Shown here piece by piece: positions 8,701 to 14,935 of a stretch of 17,612 nt of DNA. Position 1 is the stretch's first letter, and each line of letters begins with the position of its first letter. The notes below the pieces were generated by a model. It was not told the origin of the DNA. It worked only from the letters and a program-made list of their open reading frames with translations, and ran no database searches. The position numbers and the translations under genes were made by a program. Origin of the DNA: JBEKYD01 sp049511335 (lineage in GTDB: Bacteria > Acidobacteriota > Terriglobia > Bryobacterales > Bryobacteraceae); assembly GCA_049511335.1 (NCBI GenBank), contig JBEKYD010000262.1:1-17612 (forward strand), written 5' to 3'.

Positions 8701-9076
8701 GGATACTTCCGGCACCGGCCAGCGCAGCTATCGCGTCAATGTTAACGGCGCGCCGAACGATCCGCGCCAGATCGGACCGGGCGCGGAGTGGCTGGACATC
8801 TCCCCGTATTCGGCGCCGCCCAAGGGAACCTACGGCGATATCGGCGTCGGCACCGATCGCAGCCCCGGCATGAGCCGCCTCGATCTTTCCCTCAGCAAGC
8901 AGTTCCATCTCACCGAGGCGAGATTCTTCGAGCTGCGCGGCGAAGCCTTCAATCTCTTCAATACGCCTATCTTCCTGAGCCCGGCATCGCAGACCATCAC
9001 GTCTACCCTGTTCGGCCAGATCCGCAGCTCGGAAGGCGAACGCAACATGCAGATCGTCGCTAAGTTCTATTTCTAG
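5726..9076 (+). CDS. TonB-dependent receptor, Oar-like, with carboxypeptidase-regulatory-like domain
   Basis: An outer-membrane protein of 1116 residues. A Sec signal covers residues 1-21 (hydrophobic, ending SLFGQ). Residues about 25-110 form a carboxypeptidase regulatory-like beta domain (GITGRVTDSTGSAVVAASV, FPRVPNGRYSLTVEAKGF). The plug follows at about 115-255 (RPYVNGNREEANNFLLDGVDN, DAIEEFKLITNNASAEFG, GGIINTVIKSGTNHFHG), then a long beta-barrel with alternating aromatic strands. The final MQIVAKFYF ends in Phe, as expected for outer-membrane insertion. This architecture is the large Oar-type family abundant in Acidobacteria and thought to take up oligosaccharides or peptides. No TonB box was identified. 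TGGAGG lies a few bases upstream of the ATG. The gene diverges from a GntR regulator and ends before a strong terminator, so it is probably a single-gene transcript. Ligand unknown. Confidence 0.93.
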   Translation: MGRLASFLFLISVLVSASLFGQETSAGITGRVTDSTGSAVVAASVKAKDLDRGTDWTTSTNEDGIFAFPRVPNGRYSLTVEAKGFKSFVNPSLTLEIDQRARVDVSLEVGALSESIEVTGQAALLQTDTTQVGSTVDTSQIDHTPLISRNPVALSLLTAGVTNPDPTSFNSGQRSAGGGRPYVNGNREEANNFLLDGVDNNFTSDDLVSYQPNPDAIEEFKLITNNASAEFGNFQGGIINTVIKSGTNHFHGDVFEYFRNDKLNANNWGNNWSGVSRPALRWNQFGGVVGGRIVKDKLFFFLDEQSLRRDTPPSVSSATLMPMAWRSGDFSSLLDTTQTAGKVIQLYNPYSLNTSTGLRAPFPNNQIPTSTLDPAAYKLVNDTQFYPAPQYARFTTPNFYYGSWSQLYSDQGDVKVDWRPEEKDYITTRLSKARQDNPGLNTMPILFGSFNTSPFANGVLNWTRTISPKIVNEARVGVNFVTLNNGGADEGLGNLAQTVGINNAGTGLLYLEGFNYLTAVGSENIGTQQDFANTTFHYADNLTIIRGRHMMKMGGQLLRERMDVFYSGNNGRTGYINFTGRFTAQNATSPSGTQLGEVDFMLGLPDDYGRGLQSGTWGQRSNVWGFYFQDDWRATDSLTLNLGLRWEYRSPWVEVENRQANFGQVSGQLLLAAPLPAGLAAPPGPAPLVESGTPGLYNSYKKDFQPRIGFAYTPDMLNKKLVLRGAYTISSYLEGTGTNLRTPLNPPFEQEFATLYNTPAYTLPGSTLDQGLFGLNPKNPYAGATIRLWDPNVRPAEVQQWNLSTDLQVPGNNVLTVGYVGQHGTHLMVAMPYLQNIVTNGVVTQGPYLSGNPALRSEIAQISGTSSIGRQGYDALQATLRKRFSMGLEYQIAFTYSHGMSDSIGYYGEGGQAGSQSAYWQYLYCQSCEMGPTYFDSKFMFVPSFTYQLPFGRSRHFGSAWSKPVDAVIGGWQLGGIYTAHTGYPLTIKYNQDTSGTGQRSYRVNVNGAPNDPRQIGPGAEWLDISPYSAPPKGTYGDIGVGTDRSPGMSRLDLSLSKQFHLTEARFFELRGEAFNLFNTPIFLSPASQTITSTLFGQIRSSEGERNMQIVAKFYF

Positions 9077-9099
9077 TCAAGTTCGGTTTCTATCGGCAG

Positions 9100-9129
9100 C
9101 CGGCCTCCGCAAGGGGGCCGGTTTCTTTC
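9100..9129 (+). terminator. Intrinsic terminator of the TonB-receptor gene
   Basis: CCGGCCTCC (9100-9108) pairs with GGGGGCCGG (9113-9121), with one G-U pair, around a stable GCAA tetraloop, followed by TTTCTTTC. It begins 24 bases after the receptor's stop codon. Confidence 0.9.
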
Positions 9130-9136
9130 GGCCTTT

Positions 9137-9175
9137 CGCCGGGGCCTCGCAGGTATTCCTGACCAGGCCCCGGCG
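9137..9175 (-). terminator. Hairpin at the 3' end of the RidA gene, possible terminator
   Basis: CGCCGGGGCCT (9137-9147) and AGGCCCCGGCG (9165-9175) are perfect 11-bp inverted arms, and the loop holds a further CAGG/CCTG pair. It lies 10 bases past the stop of the minus-strand RidA gene, between convergent genes. There is no T-run on the minus strand, so it may instead protect the transcript end. Confidence 0.45.
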
Positions 9176-9185
9176 GCATCAGTTC

Positions 9186-9647
9186 TTATAAATAAGCGAT
9201 TACATCGATCTCCACAAGGGAATTGCCTGGAATGCCGCCGGCAGCGGCGATGGTGGTGCGCACCGGCGGTTCCGGCCCGAACTTGCCCAGGAACACCTCG
9301 TTCATTCCGGCATAATCTTTCAAGTCATTCAGAAACACGCTGCACTTGAGAACCTTTCCCATGGAGGATCCGACGCTCTCCAGTTGCTCCTTGATGGATT
9401 CGAGAACATGCTCGGTGTGAACTTTAATATCGCCCGCCTCGTGATAACCCACGCCGGCGATGAAAATCAAGTTTCCGTACGCCACGGTGCTACTGAACAG
9501 CGGCGTCTTCTCCGGCTTCTTCCCATTGCGGTAAATCACCCGCTTGACGGGCTTTTCTTGTGCTTTGCCGGCGGTTGCGGCCGCGGTTACGGCTACGGCG
9601 GCAGCGGCGCTCCGTCCGATAAACTTCCGTCGATTGGTCTCGCTCAT
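9186..9647 (-). CDS. Tat-exported RidA family protein (enamine/imine deaminase-like)
   Basis: A 153-residue member of the RidA/YjgF/YER057c/UK114 family, whose well-studied members hydrolyse reactive enamines and imines, such as 2-aminoacrylate made by PLP enzymes, to keto acids and ammonia. The RidA domain covers about residues 36-153. Arg130 in PPVRTTI is the conserved substrate-carboxylate-binding Arg, and Glu146 in SLVEIDVIAYL is in the conserved C-terminal strand. Unusually, a twin-arginine signal (NRRKFIG at 5-11, then an Ala-rich stretch to about 29) precedes the domain; classical RidA is cytoplasmic and about 130 residues long. The ATG at 9647 was chosen over an in-frame GTG 15 bases upstream because AAAGGAG sits 6 bases before it. 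It diverges from the DUF362 operon across 60 bases, so the two may be co-regulated. Activity of this branch is inferred. Confidence 0.88.
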   Translation of the reverse strand: MSETNRRKFIGRSAAAAVAVTAAATAGKAQEKPVKRVIYRNGKKPEKTPLFSSTVAYGNLIFIAGVGYHEAGDIKVHTEHVLESIKEQLESVGSSMGKVLKCSVFLNDLKDYAGMNEVFLGKFGPEPPVRTTIAAAGGIPGNSLVEIDVIAYL

Positions 9648-9707
9648 GAATTCTCCTTTCACGATCCGATTGACTGCTGTGCACTATGAGTTATACACTA
9701 CATCCCC

Positions 9708-10838
9708 GTGGAGAGAAGATTTTTCTTGCAGCTCGCGGCGGCCGCGCCGCTGGTTGGCGGACCGGGCGATCAGCCGTCCTATCGCGTGGTGACGCGGTTT
9801 CAGCCGGCGGCGAAACCTGGCATGCCGGGGCCGTATCCGGGGCGCGTGGTGCGAGTCCATGCGGAGCGCTCCATCGACCCGCAAACCGACGCCGTCAATC
9901 GCGAGGTGGTTCGGCAGATGCTCGCGGCGGGCATGCAATCGCTTACCGGCGAGCGCCGTCCCGCCGATGCCTGGGCCCGCTTCATCGCCCCGCAGGACGT
10001 GGTGGGGATCAAGGTCAATTGTTCCGGGGCGCCGCAAATCCGCTCCAGTCCGGAGGTGGTGGCGGGCATTGTCGAGAACGTGATGGCGGTGGGCGTGCCG
10101 GCCAAGCAGATTTACGTGTATGAACGTTTCGCGGACCAAATGCAAAGCGTGAACTATCCCTCCTACCTTCCGGCGGGGGTCAGCGTGGTGGCCGCCGAGG
10201 GAAAGCTTCAGCGGGGCACGGTTCTTGGCTACGACCCCCGCACGTACGTGGAAACCAGCTTTTTTGGAGAAGACGATACGCGGTCGAACCTGGTGCGGCT
10301 CATCTCCGACAGCCTCACCAAGATCATCGATGTTCCCAACGCCAAGGAGCACCAGGCATCGGGTGTCACGGGGTGCCTGAAGAACATTTCTTATGGCAAT
10401 TTTTCCAACGTGGCCCGCTCGCACGAAAAAGAGAAGACATTCACCTATTCCTTCATCGGTACGCTCGCGGCCGTCGAACCGGTGCATTCGCGGGTGGTGC
10501 TCAATATCATGGACGGCCTAGCGGGCGTATGGCATGCCGGCCCGTTCAGCCAAAACCGGCGTTTCCGCTTCTATCCCAAGCAGCTCTGGTTCGGCACGGA
10601 TCCGGTGGCCATGGATCACAAACTCATCGACCTGATCGAAGCCAAGCGCAAAGCCGAAGGCGCGATCTCCATTTTCGACCAATCCCGCGCGCATCTGGGC
10701 GACAATCGCGACCCCAACTTCAACCACTGGGCCTGGGCGTCTTCGATGCCGCCAAGATCAAGGTGCAGGAGATCGAGCTGTGATGCTGCTGATGCTGGCG
10801 GTTTTGCCCGGCCTGTTCTGGGAGGAGCCGCCGGATAG
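9708..10838 (+). CDS. Tat-exported DUF362 protein with a C-terminal frameshift
   Basis: A protein of a family without a settled function. It starts at a GTG (9708) whose product begins ERRFFLQLAAAAPLVGG, a very short twin-arginine signal. DUF362 features are visible: VVGIKVNCSGAP, the helix SPEVVAGIVENVMAVGV, IYVYERF, GVTGCLKNISYG and LWFGTDPVAMDHKLIDL. As written the frame ends at 10838 with an Arg/Ser/Ala-rich tail unlike the rest of the protein. Shifting by one base near 10730 gives HWGLGVFDAAKIKVQEIEL and a TGA at 10781-10783 that overlaps the ATG of the next gene (TGATG). That is the natural arrangement, so one G was probably lost by mutation or sequencing. No Fe-S cysteine cluster, present in some DUF362 proteins, is seen. 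It is first in a three-gene run. Confidence 0.82.
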   Translation: MERRFFLQLAAAAPLVGGPGDQPSYRVVTRFQPAAKPGMPGPYPGRVVRVHAERSIDPQTDAVNREVVRQMLAAGMQSLTGERRPADAWARFIAPQDVVGIKVNCSGAPQIRSSPEVVAGIVENVMAVGVPAKQIYVYERFADQMQSVNYPSYLPAGVSVVAAEGKLQRGTVLGYDPRTYVETSFFGEDDTRSNLVRLISDSLTKIIDVPNAKEHQASGVTGCLKNISYGNFSNVARSHEKEKTFTYSFIGTLAAVEPVHSRVVLNIMDGLAGVWHAGPFSQNRRFRFYPKQLWFGTDPVAMDHKLIDLIEAKRKAEGAISIFDQSRAHLGDNRDPNFNHWAWASSMPPRSRCRRSSCDAADAGGFARPVLGGAAG

Positions 10839-11721
10839 CGCGGCGGCGCTGCGGGAGGCGGGCATCGTCTCCGCGCGCGTTCCCCCGGCGCAGCTCGAAG
10901 CATGGAAGCAGGCCGGCCAGCTTTCGGTCGAGGCCGCCGATGTTCGCAACGCGGTGAAGGTGCCGCCGCCCGGGGTGCAGTACCGACCCAACGAAGCTTC
11001 CGCCACCCACTCGCCGTGGCTCATCGCCAGCGGCTGGCGATTCCTGCGGAATCCGCGGGGCAGCTTTCTGTACGACGCGCGCGGCGCGCAGGTCGCGCTG
11101 GCGGCGGCGGAAGCATTTTGTTTCGGCGCCAATGCGCTGGTTCGCGCCGACCGCGCCGGCCTGAAGCCATTCGCGGAGATGCTCGACTTTCTGCGCGGGC
11201 TGGGCGAAAACACCGGGCCCCCGGTGGCGGATATCGGCTTCATCGACGACGGTTCCGGCGCGGCCGGTGAAGTCATGAACTTGATGGTTCGCAACAACCT
11301 TCTGTTTCAGGTATTCGCGCGCCCGCCGCGCCCGGCCGACGCGCGCCTCAAGCTGATGGTGCAGCTCGGCTCCAGGGAGTTTCCGCTCGAAGACGCCAAG
11401 AATCCCGGCATGACGGCGCACGAAGTGCGGGCAAAACTAACCGACGAGAAACGCTCGATCCGAATCTACGGCAGCGCGGTGGTGGTGGCGCGTCTCACGG
11501 TATTGCCGGACGGCATCCGCGTTCATCTGCTGAATTACGCCGGCGGCGAACGAAAGGTGGACGGCCTTCGCGTGCGCGTCCTCGGGCAATATGCGAAGCA
11601 TCGCCTGGCAGCGGCCGGCAGCCCGCAGGAAGAGCTGCTCGATTACACGGCGGAGGCGGACGCGACCGAGTTCACGCTGCCCGAACTGAAGACTTACGCA
11701 GTAGTCGATCTCTCACGGTGA
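10783..11721 (+). CDS. Secreted protein of unknown function
   Basis: I do not recognise this 312-residue protein. The N-terminus is hydrophobic (MLLMLAVLPGLFW), a plausible short Sec signal. The middle region contains ATHSPWLIASGWRFLRNPRGSFLYD and AAAEAFCFGANALVRAD. The C-terminal 90 residues alternate hydrophobic and charged positions (RIYGSAVVVARLTVLPDG, RVHLLNYAGG, DGLRVRVLG), suggesting a beta-sandwich. The ATG at 10783 overlaps the inferred natural stop of the DUF362 gene (TGATG), implying translational coupling; an in-frame GTG at 10780 is an alternative start. The next gene begins 6 bases after its stop, so the three genes form one operon. It may be a partner or substrate-binding component of the DUF362/amidohydrolase pair, but that rests on position only. 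Confidence 0.8.
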   Translation: MLLMLAVLPGLFWEEPPDSAAALREAGIVSARVPPAQLEAWKQAGQLSVEAADVRNAVKVPPPGVQYRPNEASATHSPWLIASGWRFLRNPRGSFLYDARGAQVALAAAEAFCFGANALVRADRAGLKPFAEMLDFLRGLGENTGPPVADIGFIDDGSGAAGEVMNLMVRNNLLFQVFARPPRPADARLKLMVQLGSREFPLEDAKNPGMTAHEVRAKLTDEKRSIRIYGSAVVVARLTVLPDGIRVHLLNYAGGERKVDGLRVRVLGQYAKHRLAAAGSPQEELLDYTAEADATEFTLPELKTYAVVDLSR

Positions 11722-11727
11722 AAGAAC

Positions 11728-13038
11728 ATGGGACACAGGCACGCATTGGTTATGCTCTTTTTGTTGTTTAGCCCGCTCTACGGGCAGCCGCGCTACGATC
11801 TGTTGCTCCAGGGCGGCCACGTCATCGACCCCGCCAACGGCATCAGCGCCACCCGCGACGTTGCCATTCAGGGCGGCAAGATCGCGGCCGTCGCGCCGCA
11901 TCTCGACCCCAAAGACGCGCTGAAAACCGTAAACGCGGCCGGTCTATATGTAACGCCGGGCCTGGTGGATATCCACGTCCACGTGTACGCCGGCACCGGC
12001 GAGCGCAATTCCTACGCGGGCGACAACAGCCTTTATCCGGATGGCTACACCTTGCGCGTGGGCGTCACTACCGTGGCCGACGCGGGTTGCGCGGGATGGC
12101 GGAATTTCGAAGATTTCAAGCAGCGGATCATCGACCGTTCCCGGACGCGCGTGCTGGCGTTTCTGAACATCGTAGGCAACGGCATGCGCGGCGCGAAGTT
12201 CGAGGACGATTTGACGGACATGGACGCTGCCCCGGCGGCCGCCGTCGCCAAGAGCTACCCCGGCCTGATCGTCGGCTTCAAGACGGCCCACTATTCCGGT
12301 CCGGAGTGGACCCCGGTGGAGCATGCGGTCGAAGCGGGGAACATGGCCGGCATCCCCGTGATGGTGGATTTCGGAACCGATCATCCGGAACGGCCGCTGG
12401 CCGATCTGGTGACCAAGAAGCTGCGGCCCGGCGACATCTACACGCACTGCTATTCGGGGCTTCGCCACGAGCTGACCGATGCGGGCAAAGTGAATCCGGG
12501 AATGGTGGAAGGGCGCCAGCGCGGCGTGATTTTCGACGTAGGGCACGGGGGCGGCAGCTTCGCCTGGCGGATCGCCGTACCGGCCATTCGGCAGGGCTTC
12601 CTGCCCGATTCCATTTCCACCGATCTGCACATTGGCAGCATGAACGCCGGCATGAAGGACATGCTGAACCTGATGAGCAAATTCCTGGCGTTGGGCCTTT
12701 CGCTGGACGACGTGATCCTGCGCTCGACCTGGAATCCGGCCAAGGAAATCCACCACCAGGAACTGGGCAATCTTTCGGTGGGATCTCCGGCGGACGTCAC
12801 GGTGTTGCGCCTCGAGACGGGCCGCTTCGGGTTCACCGACATGTACGGCGCGCGGATGGACGGCAATCGGAAGCTGACCTGCGAGCTGACCGTTCGCAAC
12901 GGCAAAGTGGTTTACGATCTGAACGGCATTTCGCGGCCGGAGTGGACCACGCTGCCGCCCAACTACACCGCGGTGGGCGACCCCGCCTGGGACGCGCTCA
13001 ATCCCAATCGAGCGGCGCGGGCGGCGGGCAAGCAGTAG
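11728..13038 (+). CDS. Secreted amidohydrolase/deacetylase of the cog3964 type (dihydroorotase-like fold)
   Basis: A 436-residue metal-dependent hydrolase of the amidohydrolase superfamily. An N-terminal hydrophobic segment (LVMLFLLFSPLYGQ) predicts export, unusual for this group. Barrel motifs: VDIHVHV with His83 and His85, the presumed carboxylated Lys185 in IVGFKTAHY, His240 in IYTHCYSG, GHGGGSF at 272-278 and Asp299 in SISTDLHIG. These match cog3964 proteins such as E. faecalis EF0837, often mis-annotated as dihydroorotases and shown in some cases to be deacetylases (from memory). Where the family normally has MVH on strand 5 this protein reads MVD (Asp214), so one usual metal ligand seems replaced. 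Family members are often encoded beside SelA-like PLP enzymes, and two such genes follow here. It starts 6 bases after the preceding stop and is last in its operon. Confidence 0.87.
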   Translation: MGHRHALVMLFLLFSPLYGQPRYDLLLQGGHVIDPANGISATRDVAIQGGKIAAVAPHLDPKDALKTVNAAGLYVTPGLVDIHVHVYAGTGERNSYAGDNSLYPDGYTLRVGVTTVADAGCAGWRNFEDFKQRIIDRSRTRVLAFLNIVGNGMRGAKFEDDLTDMDAAPAAAVAKSYPGLIVGFKTAHYSGPEWTPVEHAVEAGNMAGIPVMVDFGTDHPERPLADLVTKKLRPGDIYTHCYSGLRHELTDAGKVNPGMVEGRQRGVIFDVGHGGGSFAWRIAVPAIRQGFLPDSISTDLHIGSMNAGMKDMLNLMSKFLALGLSLDDVILRSTWNPAKEIHHQELGNLSVGSPADVTVLRLETGRFGFTDMYGARMDGNRKLTCELTVRNGKVVYDLNGISRPEWTTLPPNYTAVGDPAWDALNPNRAARAAGKQ

Positions 13039-13066
13039 CCCGCTGGTGGCTCCCAGACGGGTAAAT

Positions 13067-13112
13067 GTGGCGCACGCACTCTTGCGTGCCGCGTCGGCAC
13101 TCATGCCGACGC
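13067..13112 (-). repeat. 46-nt double-hairpin repeat, copy in reverse orientation
   Basis: This unit holds two adjacent hairpins: GCACGCA/TGCGTGC around CTCT, and GCGTCGGCA/TGCCGACGC (perfect 9 bp) around CTCA. It is the inverted partner of 13127-13172, with a 14-base gap, so the pair makes one large palindrome. The 9-bp stem differs from the other copies on both arms in a compensating way. Confidence 0.85.
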
Positions 13113-13126
13113 CCGCTGCCACAGAA

Positions 13127-13172
13127 GCGTCGAGTAGAGACTCGACGCGGCACGCACGAGTGCGTGCGCCAC
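13127..13172 (+). repeat. 46-nt double-hairpin repeat, forward copy
   Basis: The unit is GCGTCGAGT/ACTCGACGC around AGAG, then GCACGCA/TGCGTGC around CGAG, ending GCGCCAC. Its 36 bases from 13137 match 17361-17396 at all but one position. With 13067-13112 it forms a 106-base palindrome between convergent genes, and could also help end transcription from both sides. Confidence 0.85.
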
Positions 13173-13212
13173 GGCGGCAGTTGAGGTTAATCTTGCGTGG
13201 CTCCTTGCGGAG

Positions 13213-13253
13213 CAGACCACAAACAAGGATGGCCTGCCCAGGTCTGTCCCACC
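13213..13253. repeat. Hairpin repeat, copy 2 (CAGACCACAAA family)
   Basis: Matches the element at 4772-4802 (CAGACCACAAA, GATGG, TGTCCCACC) with a 10-base insertion. CAGACC at 13213-13218 can pair with GGTCTG at 13241-13246. It lies just beyond the 3' end of the first SelA-like gene. Confidence 0.5.
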
Positions 13254-13260
13254 GGTTCCG

Positions 13261-14883
13261 CTATCCGCGGCGGTTGCCGGAGTATGGGTGCCGGGTCGCG
13301 GTCCAGCGCGCCTCGCCATACTCGCCGAGCGCCACCGTGCCGGAGAGTTGGCCGCCTTCCAAGGTCCCGGAGAACTGAAACGAGACGCGGGTTCCCTCGG
13401 TTGCCAGCGAGCTCTGGAACCGAACGGTGTTGGCGGCCACCGTCCCGCTCAGATCGCCGGTGGCGAATTCGCCCTCGTGTGCGCCCACCAGCTTGGCGCC
13501 GTCCTGTTCGAAAACCAGCTTGTGACGGGCCAAGCCATAACCGAAGTCCAACTGCGCGTCCCAAATTCCAGCCACCGAAACCGCCGCCACATCCGGCGCG
13601 GCGTCGGGAGCGGCGATCTTCGGCGGCTTGGAGAGCAATGCAAAGAGCCGCTCCGCCACCACCTTCTCATCGCCCGGTTGCATCTGGTAAGGAACCACCG
13701 CGACATAGCTCGCCATGTTGCCGGGCCGGATGCCGCCGGCTCGCGCCAGGGCAATACGCGGCTCCGTATCGAGGGCGATCTTGCTCAGCTCCTGGCCGGT
13801 GATGCCGAGTTTGGCCCCATCCCAGCGCACGACGAGTTCGGGCGAGCGGTTGGAGAGGTCGGCGGAGGGTTGGTGGATCTCGGCGGTCACGCCATCGACG
13901 CGCGTCGCCGAAGCGGCGATGGCGTTGAGCCACGACTCCCATTGCGACCATTCGGCTTTGTGGTCGCGTCTGACCCACATCTCCACGGCCGCCAGCATGC
14001 CCATGATCTCCTCTTTACCCACCTTCAGGGAGCGTCCGAAGGCATGATGCGGCGCGCTGTTGATCCAGGCGGCCTGAAGGAAGCGCTTTTCGCCCAGCAG
14101 CAGACCGGCGGCCTGCGGGCCGCGAATGCACTTGCCCCCGCTGTAAGCTACCGCGGTGGCGCCGCGGTCCAGGTGGACGTTCGGTTTGAGGGTGAGGATC
14201 TCCGCCGCCGCATCCACCACTACGGGAACTTTTTTCGAGCGGGCCACCTGCGCGATCGCCCTGGTGCCGAGCGGCCCATCGTCGTGCGGGCCGGCCAGAA
14301 TGTAGACCATGGCGGTGCGTTCGGTGAAGCTCGGTTCCAGCCCCGCGGGGTCGCGCACCACCACCAGCTTCACCCCCACCATGCGCGCGGCGTGATCGTA
14401 GACGTTGCGCGAGTAGGCCGGAATAACGACTTCGTCTTTGAGCCCGGCCAGGTCGGGAAGCCGCTGCATGCGCTCCGGGTTGCCGCCGGCGATGGCCGCG
14501 GCCGTGCAATTGGTGACGGCGGCGCAGCACCCGGCGGTGACAATGCCCCATTCGGCGCCGGTCAGTTCGGCCAGGCGCTGCCCTACGCCGTCCATCAACT
14601 CGTCCATGTGGACGAAGCTGCGCGACGCAATGTCCATGGCGCGCTTCACCTCGGCTAAAGTTTCCGAGCCGGTGATGATGGTGTACGTGCCGCGCGCGTT
14701 GATGAGCGGCCGCACGCCGATGGACCGGTACATGTCCGGACCGAGCTCGAGCGGCGCCGCCATTGCGCGCATGCTGCCACCGAATGCCTGCGCCGCGGCC
14801 AGCCACCCGCCGCGCCGGAACAGGTCGCGGCGGCTGAATCCGCCCCAGGGCTGTTTGACCTTTTGCCACCATGGATTCGTCAT
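13261..14883 (-). CDS. Tat-exported SelA-like PLP-dependent enzyme with C-terminal beta domain
   Basis: A 540-residue fold-type I PLP enzyme of the SelA-like group, whose characterised bacterial relatives include ammonia-lyases/dehydratases acting on D-glucosaminate or amino acids; true SelA is unlikely because of the export signal. The Tat motif SRRDLFR lies at 17-23. The PLP domain spans about 48-435: RPLINARGTYT, VVVDAAAE with the Asp (about 224) expected to pair with the PLP ring nitrogen, and AYSGGKCIRGPQAAGLLLG with the Schiff-base Lys251. The last ~95 residues (from about 443, VAGIWDAQLDFG...) form an added beta-strand-rich domain ending WTATRHPY, resembling small lipocalin/avidin-like barrels; its paralogue at 15903 lacks it. 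ATG 14883 was chosen because GAGGTG is correctly spaced before it. It diverges from the PIG-L gene across 52 bases, suggesting shared control. Confidence 0.88.
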   Translation of the reverse strand: MTNPWWQKVKQPWGGFSRRDLFRRGGWLAAAQAFGGSMRAMAAPLELGPDMYRSIGVRPLINARGTYTIITGSETLAEVKRAMDIASRSFVHMDELMDGVGQRLAELTGAEWGIVTAGCCAAVTNCTAAAIAGGNPERMQRLPDLAGLKDEVVIPAYSRNVYDHAARMVGVKLVVVRDPAGLEPSFTERTAMVYILAGPHDDGPLGTRAIAQVARSKKVPVVVDAAAEILTLKPNVHLDRGATAVAYSGGKCIRGPQAAGLLLGEKRFLQAAWINSAPHHAFGRSLKVGKEEIMGMLAAVEMWVRRDHKAEWSQWESWLNAIAASATRVDGVTAEIHQPSADLSNRSPELVVRWDGAKLGITGQELSKIALDTEPRIALARAGGIRPGNMASYVAVVPYQMQPGDEKVVAERLFALLSKPPKIAAPDAAPDVAAVSVAGIWDAQLDFGYGLARHKLVFEQDGAKLVGAHEGEFATGDLSGTVAANTVRFQSSLATEGTRVSFQFSGTLEGGQLSGTVALGEYGEARWTATRHPYSGNRRG

Positions 14884-14920
14884 ATTCACCTCGTATGCCG
14901 CCAGGTGCTATTTTACGCCC

Positions 14921-14929
14921 AAGGAGGTG
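14921..14929 (+). promoter_or_regulatory. Strong ribosome-binding site fixing the PIG-L start
   Basis: AAGGAGGTG lies 6 bases before the ATG at 14936. It fixes this start within a much longer open frame that extends back to 14438 across the opposite-strand gene. Confidence 0.85.
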
Positions 14930-14935
14930 CAATCC

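Noticed and set aside
10722..10740. Programmed -1 frameshift in the DUF362 gene
   Set aside because: No X XXY YYZ slippery site at the shift point; loss of one G in a short G run explains it more simply.
11728..13038. Dihydroorotase in pyrimidine synthesis
   Set aside because: It has an export signal and no pyrimidine neighbours, and its motifs match cog3964 proteins commonly mis-annotated as dihydroorotases.
13039..13260. CRISPR array in the repeat-rich spacer
   Set aside because: The repeats are inverted hairpin units, not direct repeats with regular unique spacers.
14438..14935. Upstream extension of the PIG-L gene
   Set aside because: It runs antisense through the first SelA-like gene, while AAGGAGGTG and a Tat signal mark the start at 14936.
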